Shown in pieces: positions 26,786 through 35,828 of a stretch of DNA of 64,000 bases; position 1 is the stretch's first letter; every line of letters starts with the position of its first letter. The stretch is from positions 124,001-188,000 of the forward strand of contig NZ_JAHCSG010000005.1 in NCBI RefSeq assembly GCF_018474015.1, in the 5' to 3' direction. Origin of the DNA: Williamsia sp. CHRR-6 (GTDB lineage Bacteria > Actinomycetota > Actinomycetes > Mycobacteriales > Mycobacteriaceae). The position numbers and the translations under genes were made by a program. The notes under the pieces were generated by a model that did no database searches, was not told the origin of the DNA, and saw nothing but the letters and a program-made list of their open reading frames with translations.

Positions 26786-28456
26786 TCATCCGGCCGCGAA
26801 CTCCGATCGCAGGACATCGAGCGACACCCCGCCCAGACGCAATGCGCGCGAATGGAACTCGCGAAGGGTGTGCGTCGGATCGGCGGTCAGGAAGGTGTCT
26901 CGCGCCTGCTGCCAGACACGTTGGCCAAGGGCATACGACGGTGCCTGACCGGGCCAGCCGAGGTAGCGGTCGAGTTCGAACCGCAGCACCGAACGTTGCA
27001 TCGCGACCGCGTCGGTGAGATACGTCCAGGCTTTGTCGGCGTCCCAGGTTCCGCCGCCCACCGCCTCGGGCGCAGGCATCGCGCAGTGCACCCCGATGTC
27101 GACGATCACCCGGGCGATACGGAGTCGTTGTGAGTCGAGCATCCCCAGCCGATCGCCGGGATCGTCGAGCCAGCCGAGTTCACCCATGAGACGTTCGGAG
27201 TACAGGGCCCACCCCTCGCCATGCCCGGAGCTGAACGACGCCAGCTTGCGCCACCGGTTGAGTTCCGGGGAGATCATCGCCTGCCCGATCTGCAGGTGAT
27301 GTCCCGGTACCCCTTCGTGGAACACCGTGGTGGTCTCCTGCCAGGTGTGGAAGGTCTGTTGCTGCGGCGGAACCGACCACCACATGCGACCCGGGCGGCT
27401 CATGTCCTCGCTCGGGGCGGTGTAATAGATGCCGCCTGTGGCGGCCGGAGCGATGCAGCACTCGAGCCGACCCAGCTCGGCGGGGATGTCGAAATGGGTT
27501 CCTGCCAATGCGGTCAACGATCGATCCGAGAGTTCCTGCATCCACGCCGCGAACGCCGCACTGCCCTCGATCAGGTACCGCGGGTCGGCGTCGAGGGCGG
27601 ACAGCGCACCGCGTACTCCGGCACCGGGAGCGACGATCTCGGCGAGCTGCTCCTGCTCGGCGATCACCGCGGCCATCTGCTCCAGTCCCCACGCGTAGGC
27701 CTCCTCGGGGTCGATGACGTCGCCGACGAAGTGCGCGGAGTGCAGCGTGTACCGATCGCGTCCGACAGCGTCGTGATCCACTGCGGTCGGGCCGATCTCC
27801 TCCACGAGGACCCTGGCCAGGTCGTCGAGGGCGGTGCGCGCGGCGCCCAACGCCGCGGTGCTCGCGGACTCGAGGTCGCCATCCCGGGCCAGGGCCTCGG
27901 CCACCTTCGCGGCGATGCCTGTGATCGCCCGGGGAGCCTGTGCGGCAACGGCATCGACCTGCCGGCGGGCCGGTGCCGGCCCTGCGGCAGCACGAGCCCG
28001 CAGCCCGGCGATGATGCCGTCGATGCAGCGCGGTACCGCCGCCACCCGATCCACCAGTGCGGTGCGGTCATCGGCCGAGTCCACCGACATCGCGTCGAAA
28101 GCGTCGCGCATGGCCTGCAAAGGTGAGGCGATCACGTTGAGCTCGCCCACACGCAGCCCGGCCTCGTCGATCGCGACGGTTCGATTCAGTTGGGCGGAGA
28201 TGGTCGCGACACTGATCCGGTCGACCTCGTCGGTGATGGGGGCCGCCGCCAACGCCGACAGCGTGTGGCGCGCCGCGTCGGTGCGGGCTGCGCAGCCGGC
28301 GGGGGAGTAGTCGGTGAGTCGGTCGTCGCGGCCGCCGACGCCGATCTCGGTGGCGAACACCGGGTCGAGATCGGCCATCGTCTCCAGGTGCGCATCGGCG
28401 ATCGCGTCGATCGCGCTGGGGCTTCGGGGTGGGTGGGATGGCGGTGGCGTGGTCAC
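26786..28456 (-). CDS. DUF885 family putative zinc-dependent peptidase
   Basis: A 556-residue protein of the DUF885 family, distantly related to M32/M3-like gluzincins. The motif FHEGVPGHHLQ around H380-E381 and H386 is the presumed zinc site, with downstream SGHGEGWALYSERL supplying further conserved residues. No signal peptide or membrane segment is seen, so it should be cytoplasmic. GTG at 28456 overlaps the stop of the upstream peptidase gene (GTGA), so the two peptidase genes are translationally coupled. Substrates are unknown. Confidence 0.87.
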   Translation of the reverse strand: MTTPPPSHPPRSPSAIDAIADAHLETMADLDPVFATEIGVGGRDDRLTDYSPAGCAARTDAARHTLSALAAAPITDEVDRISVATISAQLNRTVAIDEAGLRVGELNVIASPLQAMRDAFDAMSVDSADDRTALVDRVAAVPRCIDGIIAGLRARAAAGPAPARRQVDAVAAQAPRAITGIAAKVAEALARDGDLESASTAALGAARTALDDLARVLVEEIGPTAVDHDAVGRDRYTLHSAHFVGDVIDPEEAYAWGLEQMAAVIAEQEQLAEIVAPGAGVRGALSALDADPRYLIEGSAAFAAWMQELSDRSLTALAGTHFDIPAELGRLECCIAPAATGGIYYTAPSEDMSRPGRMWWSVPPQQQTFHTWQETTTVFHEGVPGHHLQIGQAMISPELNRWRKLASFSSGHGEGWALYSERLMGELGWLDDPGDRLGMLDSQRLRIARVIVDIGVHCAMPAPEAVGGGTWDADKAWTYLTDAVAMQRSVLRFELDRYLGWPGQAPSYALGQRVWQQARDTFLTADPTHTLREFHSRALRLGGVSLDVLRSEFAAG

Positions 28457-29319
28457 AGCGACCGCGCCGAGAAGGTGTCGCACGATCGGGGATCGCCGCT
28501 CTGGTACCCGGTGCTGAACCAGCGCACCCGTTGCGCCGACGAGCCGTGGGTCCAGCCCTCGGAGTCGTTGTTGCCCGACAGCGTGTCGTCGCCGATAGCC
28601 TTGGCGGTGACGATGACGTCGGAGATCTGTTGCTGCGTCAGCGGTTCGAGCATCGCATCGGGACCCTTGTCGGCGTGGTACGCCCACACCCCGGCGTAGC
28701 AGTCGGCCTGCAGTTCCAGGCGCACCGATCCCGAGGTGGGACCCGCCGACCCGAGCCGCTGGGCCTTGTCCATCGTGCCCATCAGGTTCTGCACGTGGTG
28801 ACCGAACTCGTGCGCCACCACGTACTCCTGCGCCAGCGGGGCATCGCTGCCGCCGAGTCGGTCGGCCAGGGTGGCGAAGAAGGTGGGATCGAAGTAGGCG
28901 GTTTGATCGCCCGGACAGTAGAACGGGCCGACATCCGAACTCGCGGTGCCGCATCCATCGGTGGTGACCGACTGGGCGAAAATGCGTGTCTTGGGCTTGA
29001 CGTAGCCCTCTATCAGCGTGGGCCACACTCGATCCAGGCTGTTGGTGGTTGCCACTATCCGACAGATCGTGTCGGTGTTGGCCTTGGCGATGGTGCAGCT
29101 GCGGATCTGGTTGTCGATCTGTTGATCCGATGTCGACTGGCCGGCCACCGAACTGCCCGATCCGCCACCACCGCCGAGGATGTCTCCGGGGTTGACCCCG
29201 AAGAGCACCGCCACGATGGCAACGATGATGCCCACGCCGCCGCCGATCGCGATGCGGCCGCCGCCGCCGCTTCCGGACACCCCGGAGGTGTCCAGTGGTC
29301 CGTCACCTCGAAAAGTCAT
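28453..29319 (-). CDS. Neutral zinc metallopeptidase, YpfJ/KPN_02809 family
   Basis: A 288-residue protein with a Gly-rich N-terminus, one transmembrane helix at about 23-42 and an extracytoplasmic domain. The zinc motif HEFGHH begins at H170 (H170, E171, H174), and [17 protein letters not shown] provides the third ligand region. Four or more cysteines in the outer domain may form disulphides. The ATG at 29319 has AAGGAG upstream on the minus strand. It is transcribed divergently from aspS. Function is not established for the family. Confidence 0.9.
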   Translation of the reverse strand: MTFRGDGPLDTSGVSGSGGGGRIAIGGGVGIIVAIVAVLFGVNPGDILGGGGGSGSSVAGQSTSDQQIDNQIRSCTIAKANTDTICRIVATTNSLDRVWPTLIEGYVKPKTRIFAQSVTTDGCGTASSDVGPFYCPGDQTAYFDPTFFATLADRLGGSDAPLAQEYVVAHEFGHHVQNLMGTMDKAQRLGSAGPTSGSVRLELQADCYAGVWAYHADKGPDAMLEPLTQQQISDVIVTAKAIGDDTLSGNNDSEGWTHGSSAQRVRWFSTGYQSGDPRSCDTFSARSL

Positions 29320-29452
29320 CGCCGAACTCCTTCTCCCGCGCGGAGCGGGTGACGTAGGCGCGCGCAGCAAACGCGGTCGCGTCAGGTTTCACACTCTACG
29401 TAGGATGACGAGCGGTATTCGACCCAACCGCCCCCCGATCGAGAGGACCTCC

Positions 29453-31243
29453 GTGCTGCGCACCCACCAGGCCGGATCACTGCGAAGCGACAGTGCCGGT
29501 GCGACCGTCACCGTCGCCGGATGGGTTGCGCGTCGTCGTGATCACGGTGGGGTGATCTTCATCGACCTGCGTGACAGCTCCGGGTTGGTTCAGGTGGTCT
29601 TCCGGGACGACGAGGTCGCTGCGGCCGCGCATCGGCTGCGCGCCGAGTACTGCATCCAGGTGAGCGGTGTCGTGGAGACGCGGCCGGAGGGTAGTGAGAA
29701 CCCGAACCTGGCCTCAGGTGGCATCGAGATCAATGCCGCCGCGCTGGTGGTGCTCAACGAGTCCGCGCCGCTGCCGTTTCAACTCGACGAGCAGCCGGGC
29801 GAGGAGGCGCGCTTGCGCCACCGCTACCTCGACCTGCGACGTGAGGGCCCTGCGGCCGCCCTGCGGCTGCGTTCGAAGGTCAACGCCGCCGCCCGCGCCG
29901 TGCTTGCCGACCACGACTTCGTCGAGATCGAGACCCCGACGCTGACCCGGTCCACCCCCGAGGGCGCGCGGGACTTCCTGGTCCCGGCTCGGCTGCGTCC
30001 GGGAACGTTCTACGCGTTGCCCCAGAGCCCACAGCTGTTCAAGCAGCTGCTGATGGTGGCGGGGATGGAGCGCTACTACCAGATCGCCCGGTGCTACCGC
30101 GACGAGGATTTCCGCGCCGACCGGCAGCCCGAGTTCACCCAGCTCGACGTGGAGATGAGCTTTGTCGACCAGGACGACGTCCTCGCCCTGACCGAGCAGA
30201 TCCTGGTGGCGATCTGGGGTCTGATCGGGGTCACCGTGCCCACCCCCATCCCGCGGATGACCTACGCCGAAGCAATGCGCCGCTACGGCAGCGACAAGCC
30301 CGATCTGCGGTTCGGCATCGAGCTGGTCGAGTGCGCAGAGTTCTTCTCCGACACGCCGTTTCGCGTGTTCCAGGCCGAGTACGTGGGTGCCGTCGTAATG
30401 CCCGGTGGCGCATCACAACCGCGCCGCCAGCTCGACGCGTGGCAGGAGTGGGCCAAGCAGCGCGGCGCCAAGGGGTTGGCCTATGTGCTGATCGGCGACG
30501 ACGGCACGCTGGGTGGACCGGTGGCCAAGAACCTCTCCGACGCCGAGCGGGCCGGGTTGGCCACGCACGTCGGCGCCCAGCCCGGTGACTGTGTGTTCTT
30601 CGCCGCCGGCGCACCCAAGGCCCAGCGGGCCCTGCTCGGTGCCGCGCGTGGGGAGATCGCCACGCGGCTGGGGCTGATCGACCCCGACGCGTGGGCGTTC
30701 ACCTGGATCGTCGACTTTCCTATGTTCGAGCCCACCGCCGAGGCCACCGCAAGCGGCGACGTGGCGGTGGGGTCGGGGGCCTGGACCGCACTGCACCATG
30801 CGTTCACCTCGCCGACCCCCGAGTCGGCCGCCGCCCTCGACACCGATCCCGGCGCGGCTCAGGCCTACGCCTACGACATCGTCTGCAACGGCAACGAGAT
30901 CGGCGGCGGAAGCATCCGCATCCACCGCCGCGACGTGCAGGAAAAGGTGTTCGCGATCATGGGTATCGACGCCGCGCAGGCGCAGGAGAAGTTTGGATTC
31001 CTGTTGGACGCCTTCGCCTTCGGGGCACCACCGCACGGCGGAATCGCGTTCGGGCTGGACCGGATCACCGCGTTGATCGCCGGGGAGTCCTCGATCCGGG
31101 AGGTGATCGCCTTTCCCAAGTCCGGTGGTGGCGTCGACCCGCTGACCGACGCACCCGCGGCCATCACGGCCCAGCAACGCAAGGAATCCGGCATCGACGC
31201 CACGCCGCCGGTCGCCGGATCCGCTGCGGGCTCAGGCATGTGA
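29453..31243 (+). CDS. aspS: Aspartate-tRNA ligase, probably non-discriminating
   Basis: A bacterial-type class II synthetase of 596 residues with the N-terminal OB-fold, catalytic core ([18 protein letters not shown] for motif 2, GIAFGLDRI for motif 3) and an inserted GAD domain. The segment RRRDHGG carries the His-Gly pair found in non-discriminating enzymes that charge both tRNA-Asp and tRNA-Asn, in place of RRRDLG of discriminating ones. GatCAB would then make Asn-tRNA. GTG 29453 with upstream GAGAGGA gives the mycobacterial length. It is divergent from the metallopeptidase gene with a 133-base gap. Confidence 0.95.
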   Translation: MLRTHQAGSLRSDSAGATVTVAGWVARRRDHGGVIFIDLRDSSGLVQVVFRDDEVAAAAHRLRAEYCIQVSGVVETRPEGSENPNLASGGIEINAAALVVLNESAPLPFQLDEQPGEEARLRHRYLDLRREGPAAALRLRSKVNAAARAVLADHDFVEIETPTLTRSTPEGARDFLVPARLRPGTFYALPQSPQLFKQLLMVAGMERYYQIARCYRDEDFRADRQPEFTQLDVEMSFVDQDDVLALTEQILVAIWGLIGVTVPTPIPRMTYAEAMRRYGSDKPDLRFGIELVECAEFFSDTPFRVFQAEYVGAVVMPGGASQPRRQLDAWQEWAKQRGAKGLAYVLIGDDGTLGGPVAKNLSDAERAGLATHVGAQPGDCVFFAAGAPKAQRALLGAARGEIATRLGLIDPDAWAFTWIVDFPMFEPTAEATASGDVAVGSGAWTALHHAFTSPTPESAAALDTDPGAAQAYAYDIVCNGNEIGGGSIRIHRRDVQEKVFAIMGIDAAQAQEKFGFLLDAFAFGAPPHGGIAFGLDRITALIAGESSIREVIAFPKSGGGVDPLTDAPAAITAQQRKESGIDATPPVAGSAAGSGM

Positions 31244-31261
31244 AACCGACCGGGGATTGTC

Positions 31262-32221
31262 GTGCAGCATCTCCGCATCATCGCGCCCGCAGCGGTCAGT
31301 GCCGAAGTGATCGCACATCTGCGTTCTGATCGCGGGGTCACCCACCTGGTGATCCATCACGGTGCGGCAGTGCAGCCGCTCGGTGACCTGATCGAGGCCG
31401 ACGTCACCCGCGAGGCGGTCGACGAGTTGCTCACCGCGTTGGTCAGCATTGGCGTACCGGCCACCGGGTGCATCACGATGGAAGCCCTGGACACCGTGCT
31501 CTCGGCGGCCGCCGACAAGGCCGAGCGCGACGTACCCGGCGATCCCGAGGACGCGATCATCTGGGAAGCGCTCGTGCGGCGCACCCGCGAGGACGCCACG
31601 CTGACCGCGACCTTCCTCATCTTCTTGACCCTGGCCACCCTGATCGCCGCGGTGGGTGTCATCACCAACTCGGCCGTCACAGTGGTCGGCGCGATGGTGG
31701 TGGGCCCCGAGTTCGGTCCGCTGGCCGGCATCGCGGTCGGCCTGGTGCGTCGACGGCTCGATCTCGCGCGCCGCTCGTTCACCGCGTTGATCGTGGGCTT
31801 TCCCATCGCCATGGGGGTCACGTTGGCCGCGACCGCCTTGAGCGAGTGGACCGACCTGGTCACCGTCACCGACGTGACCGCCGCCGATCAGGTCGATTTC
31901 ATCTACCAGGTCGGGGTGTTCTCATTCGTGGTGGCGGCGCTGGCCGGCGCGGCGGGGATGCTCTCGCTGGTCTCGGCCAAGTCGTCGGCGCTGGTCGGGG
32001 TGTTCATCTCGGTCACAACCGTGCCCGCCGCAGGGTACGCCGTGGTGGCGGCGACGCTAGGGCAGTGGCGGGTGGCCGCCGAGTCGGCGGCACAACTGGG
32101 TGTGAACATGATCGGCATCGTCGTGGCGGGCATGGTGGTGCTGTGGGTGCACCAGTGGGTCGGCACCCGCCGCCGAGCGGCCCGGCGAGAGTCCGAGATC
32201 ACCCCACCGTCGGACTCCTGA
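31262..32221 (+). CDS. DUF389 family membrane protein
   Basis: A 319-residue protein. A hydrophilic N-terminal domain of about 115 residues is followed by six hydrophobic segments, with conserved TNSAVTVVGAMVVGPEFGPLAGIAVGL in the first pair. DUF389 proteins have no established function; the repeated gly-rich membrane segments suggest transport. GTG 31262 lies 18 bases after aspS, so co-transcription is likely. The C-terminal 20 residues are Arg/Pro-rich and cytoplasmic. Confidence 0.85.
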   Translation: MQHLRIIAPAAVSAEVIAHLRSDRGVTHLVIHHGAAVQPLGDLIEADVTREAVDELLTALVSIGVPATGCITMEALDTVLSAAADKAERDVPGDPEDAIIWEALVRRTREDATLTATFLIFLTLATLIAAVGVITNSAVTVVGAMVVGPEFGPLAGIAVGLVRRRLDLARRSFTALIVGFPIAMGVTLAATALSEWTDLVTVTDVTAADQVDFIYQVGVFSFVVAALAGAAGMLSLVSAKSSALVGVFISVTTVPAAGYAVVAATLGQWRVAAESAAQLGVNMIGIVVAGMVVLWVHQWVGTRRRAARRESEITPPSDS

Positions 32222-32327
32222 GGCGGGATGTCTGGCCGAGCCGGGCCGGCTGATCTGTGATGGGATTGGCATGTCGGGTCCTCCCGAGCAGCCATCGCCC
32301 CGTCACAGTCTGAAAGGGTTGCTTCCG

Positions 32328-35300
32328 TTGACCATCAAGGTTGCTCTCGAGCACCGCACGAGCTACTCCTTCGACCGTCCGGTCAAGGTGTACCCGCACG
32401 TGGTCCGGTTGCGTCCGGCGCCGCACTCGCGAACACCGATCGAGGCCTACACCCTGACCGTCGAACCGGCCGATCACTTCATCAACTGGCAGCTGGACGC
32501 CTTCGCCAACTATCAGGCGCGACTGGTGTTCCCCGAACCGACGACCACGCTGAGCATCACCGTGGGTCTGGTGGCCGACCTGACCGCCATCAACCCGTTC
32601 GACTTCTTCATCGAGGACTGGGCCGAGGACTACGGGTTCAGCTACCCCGAGGAGATGCGGACCGATCTGGAGGCGTACCTGCGACCGGTCGCCGCCGGCC
32701 CCACCGGCCGGCACGCCGCCGCCGTGGACGCCGACAGTCCATTGGCCGCGGCGTGGGTCGAGCGGCATCGCCCCACCGAGACCATCCGGATCATCGACTT
32801 CCTGGTGGCGATCAACCAGGCGGTCCGTGACGACGTCGCCTACACCGTCCGACTGGAGGCCGGCGTGCAGTCTCCACAGGTCACGCTGTCCACCGGGGTC
32901 GGATCGTGCCGCGACTCGGCGTGGCTGCTGGTGGACATCCTGCGCCGATACGGACTGGCCGCCCGTTTCGTCTCCGGATATCTGGTCCAGCTCACCTCCG
33001 ACGTACGCGCCCTCGATGGACCGTCGGGTCCCTCAGCCGACTTCACCGACCTGCACGCGTGGACCGAGGTCTACCTGCCGGGGGCCGGATGGGTGGGCAT
33101 GGACCCCACCTCGGGACTGTTTGCCGGCGAAGGCCACATCCCGCTGGCGGCCACGCCACATCCCGGTGGGGCTGCGCCGATCACCGGGGCGACCGGCAAA
33201 TGCCATGCCACGATGGACTTCTCGAACACGGTCACCCGGTTCCACGAGGACCCTCGCGTCACGCTGCCCTATACGCCTGACCAGTGGTCGCGCGTGGTCG
33301 ACCTCGGGGCCGCGGTGGATGCGCGGATGGAACGGCAGGGGGTGGGACTGACGATGGGGGGCGAACCGACGTTCGTCTCCATCGACAACCAGACCGCGCC
33401 CGAGTGGACCACCGCGGCCGACGGTGCGCACAAGCGTCTGCTGGCCTCAGCACTGGCGGGTCGGCTGGCCGAGGTCTATGCGCCGACCGGCCTGGTGCAA
33501 CGCAGTCAGGGCAAGTGGTACCCCGGCGAGCCGCTGCCGCGCTGGCAGATCGCCCTGATGTGGCGGACCGATGGGCAACCGTTGTGGCACAACCGCTCTC
33601 TGCTGGCCGATCCGTGGGCTGACGACGCGGGTGCCGCGCGGTCGATGGCGGTGGTGCCCCCGGACCCGACGGCTGAGACCGCTGCGCGCAGTGCGGCGTT
33701 CATGTCAGCACTAGCGCAGGCGATCGGTATCCCGGCCCTTGCGGTTCACCCGGTCTACGAGGACCCGCTGCTCAAACTCGCCGAGGTGTTGCGCCGGCCA
33801 CCGGGAGAACCGACGCCCGACGATGCGCCCGCCGCAGTCGACGACGACGACCCCACCGCCGGGCGGCGGGGTCGCGGATCCGACATCGAGCCCGACATCG
33901 ACGGTCCCGACGCGCGGTTGGAACTGTTGGCGCGCTTGGATTCTGCGGTCACCGCACCCACTGGACACGTCCTGCCGATCACGCGCACCGACGACGACTC
34001 CGCGTGGACCACGGTCGGCTGGTCGACCCGGCGGGGCCGTCTGGTGCTGACCGCTGGTACCTCGCCGGCGGGTCTGCGGCTCCCGCTGGACTCGCTGTCG
34101 TGGGCCGATCCGCCCGCCGCGTTCGAGGCCGATCCCACCGCTCCGGTGGCCCCGCTGCGCCCGTCCACACCCCCCACGGGGGCCATCGGCAGCGCGCCTG
34201 AACCCACCGAGGTACGCACGGCGCCCGCGCAACCGGCGGGTGCGGCCACCGCGGCCCCGACCGATCCGGGCACTCCGATTCCGCGCACCGCGATCGTCGC
34301 CGAGGTCCGCGACGACGTGCTCCATGTGTTCCTGCCGCCCACACAGCGGCTCGAGGAATTCGTCGAGCTGATCGCCGCCGTCGAGGCCGCCGCCGCCACC
34401 TGCGATCAGCCGGTGGTGGTGGAAGGCTATGGGCCGCCGTCGGATTCACGGTTGCAATCGTTGACCGTCACCCCCGACCCCGGGGTCATCGAGGTGAACA
34501 TCCAGCCGACCGGATCGTTTGCCGAACAGTCCGCGCTCCTCGAGACCCTGTACGAGCAGGCGCGGTTGGCGCGCCTGGGTACCGAGTCGTTCGATCTCGA
34601 CGGCAGCCACGGCGGCACCGGCGGGGGAAACCACATCACCCTCGGCGGCGCCTCGGCGGCGAGTTCTCCGATGCTGCGCCGACCAGACCTGCTGGTGTCG
34701 ATGCTGCGGTACTGGCAGCGGCACCCGTCCCTGTCGTATCTGTTCTCAGGTCGGTTCATTGGCACCACCTCGCAGGCCCCCCGCGCAGATGAGGGCCGCG
34801 AGAGCGCCCTCTACGAGCTCGAGATCGCCTTCGCCGAGATCGACCGACTCACCGGCGAAGACGGTGGCGCGGCGCCGTGGTTGGTCGACCGCGCGCTCCG
34901 GCACCTGTTGACCGACATCACGGGCAACACCCATCGGGCCGAGTTCTGTATCGACAAGCTCTACAGTCCCGATTCCGCGCGCGGACGCCTGGGGCTGCTG
35001 GAGCTGCGTGCCTTCGAGATGCCGCCGCATCACCAGATGGCCATGGTGCAGTCGCTGCTGGTGCGCAGCCTGGTCGCGTGGTTCTGGGACGAGCCCTATC
35101 GCGGCAAGCTGATCCGACACGGGGCCGACCTGCACGGACGGCACCTGCTGCCGCACTACGTGATCAACGACATCGCAGCCGTCGCCGAAGACCTACGCGA
35201 GGCCGGTGTCGACTTCGACACCGCCTGGCTCGACCCGTTCACCGAGTTCCGGTTCCCCCGCCTGGGCACGGTGTCCATCCGTGATCAGGAACTGGAACTG

Positions 35301-35828
35301 CGGGGGGCCATCGAGCCCTGGAACGTGCTGGGGGAGGAGTCGACCGGGGCGGGTACGGCGCGCTACGTCGACTCCTCCGTCGAGCGCGTGCAAGTGCGCG
35401 TACAGGGCAGCGATGACGACCGGTTCATGTTGACCTGCAACGGATGTCCGCTGCCGCTTACCCCGACCGGGCGTCCCGGCGAGCGGGTGGCAGGCATCCG
35501 GTTCCGGGCGTGGCAGCCGCCGAGCGCACTGCACCCCACGGTGGGCATCGACTCCCCGCTCACCTTCGATCTCGTCGACACCGCCACCGGGCGGTCTGTC
35601 GGCGGTGCCACTTACCACGTGGTGCACCCCGGCGGCCGGGCCTACGATCGCCCGCCGGTCAACGCCGTGGAAGCCGAGTCGCGGCGCAACGGACGCTTCG
35701 AGGCCATCGGTCACACGCCGGGGCCCGTCGACACCGCGGCGTTGCGGGAGATGGCAGCCCGACTGGCCACCGATCTCGGGGTGCCGACGATCCTCGACCT
35801 CCGGCGGGCGCGTACGGTTCTGCGGTGA
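32328..35828 (+). CDS. Transglutaminase-like / DUF2126 protein
   Basis: A 1166-residue protein. Residues 1-90 form the bacterial transglutaminase N-terminal domain. The transglutaminase core follows with catalytic C194 (GVGSCRDSAW), H243 (DLHAWTEVY) and D259 (GMDPTSG). The remainder is the DUF2126 region, interrupted near 490-660 by a low-complexity Asp/Ala/Pro-rich stretch. The TTG at 32328 is preferred because AAAGGG lies 9 bases upstream; ATG 32271 would add 19 residues. It overlaps the ATP-grasp gene by 4 bases. Its homologue in M. tuberculosis is Rv2566. Such clusters are predicted to build or attach short peptides, but the substrate is unknown. Confidence 0.88.
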   Translation: MTIKVALEHRTSYSFDRPVKVYPHVVRLRPAPHSRTPIEAYTLTVEPADHFINWQLDAFANYQARLVFPEPTTTLSITVGLVADLTAINPFDFFIEDWAEDYGFSYPEEMRTDLEAYLRPVAAGPTGRHAAAVDADSPLAAAWVERHRPTETIRIIDFLVAINQAVRDDVAYTVRLEAGVQSPQVTLSTGVGSCRDSAWLLVDILRRYGLAARFVSGYLVQLTSDVRALDGPSGPSADFTDLHAWTEVYLPGAGWVGMDPTSGLFAGEGHIPLAATPHPGGAAPITGATGKCHATMDFSNTVTRFHEDPRVTLPYTPDQWSRVVDLGAAVDARMERQGVGLTMGGEPTFVSIDNQTAPEWTTAADGAHKRLLASALAGRLAEVYAPTGLVQRSQGKWYPGEPLPRWQIALMWRTDGQPLWHNRSLLADPWADDAGAARSMAVVPPDPTAETAARSAAFMSALAQAIGIPALAVHPVYEDPLLKLAEVLRRPPGEPTPDDAPAAVDDDDPTAGRRGRGSDIEPDIDGPDARLELLARLDSAVTAPTGHVLPITRTDDDSAWTTVGWSTRRGRLVLTAGTSPAGLRLPLDSLSWADPPAAFEADPTAPVAPLRPSTPPTGAIGSAPEPTEVRTAPAQPAGAATAAPTDPGTPIPRTAIVAEVRDDVLHVFLPPTQRLEEFVELIAAVEAAAATCDQPVVVEGYGPPSDSRLQSLTVTPDPGVIEVNIQPTGSFAEQSALLETLYEQARLARLGTESFDLDGSHGGTGGGNHITLGGASAASSPMLRRPDLLVSMLRYWQRHPSLSYLFSGRFIGTTSQAPRADEGRESALYELEIAFAEIDRLTGEDGGAAPWLVDRALRHLLTDITGNTHRAEFCIDKLYSPDSARGRLGLLELRAFEMPPHHQMAMVQSLLVRSLVAWFWDEPYRGKLIRHGADLHGRHLLPHYVINDIAAVAEDLREAGVDFDTAWLDPFTEFRFPRLGTVSIRDQELELRGAIEPWNVLGEESTGAGTARYVDSSVERVQVRVQGSDDDRFMLTCNGCPLPLTPTGRPGERVAGIRFRAWQPPSALHPTVGIDSPLTFDLVDTATGRSVGGATYHVVHPGGRAYDRPPVNAVEAESRRNGRFEAIGHTPGPVDTAALREMAARLATDLGVPTILDLRRARTVLR

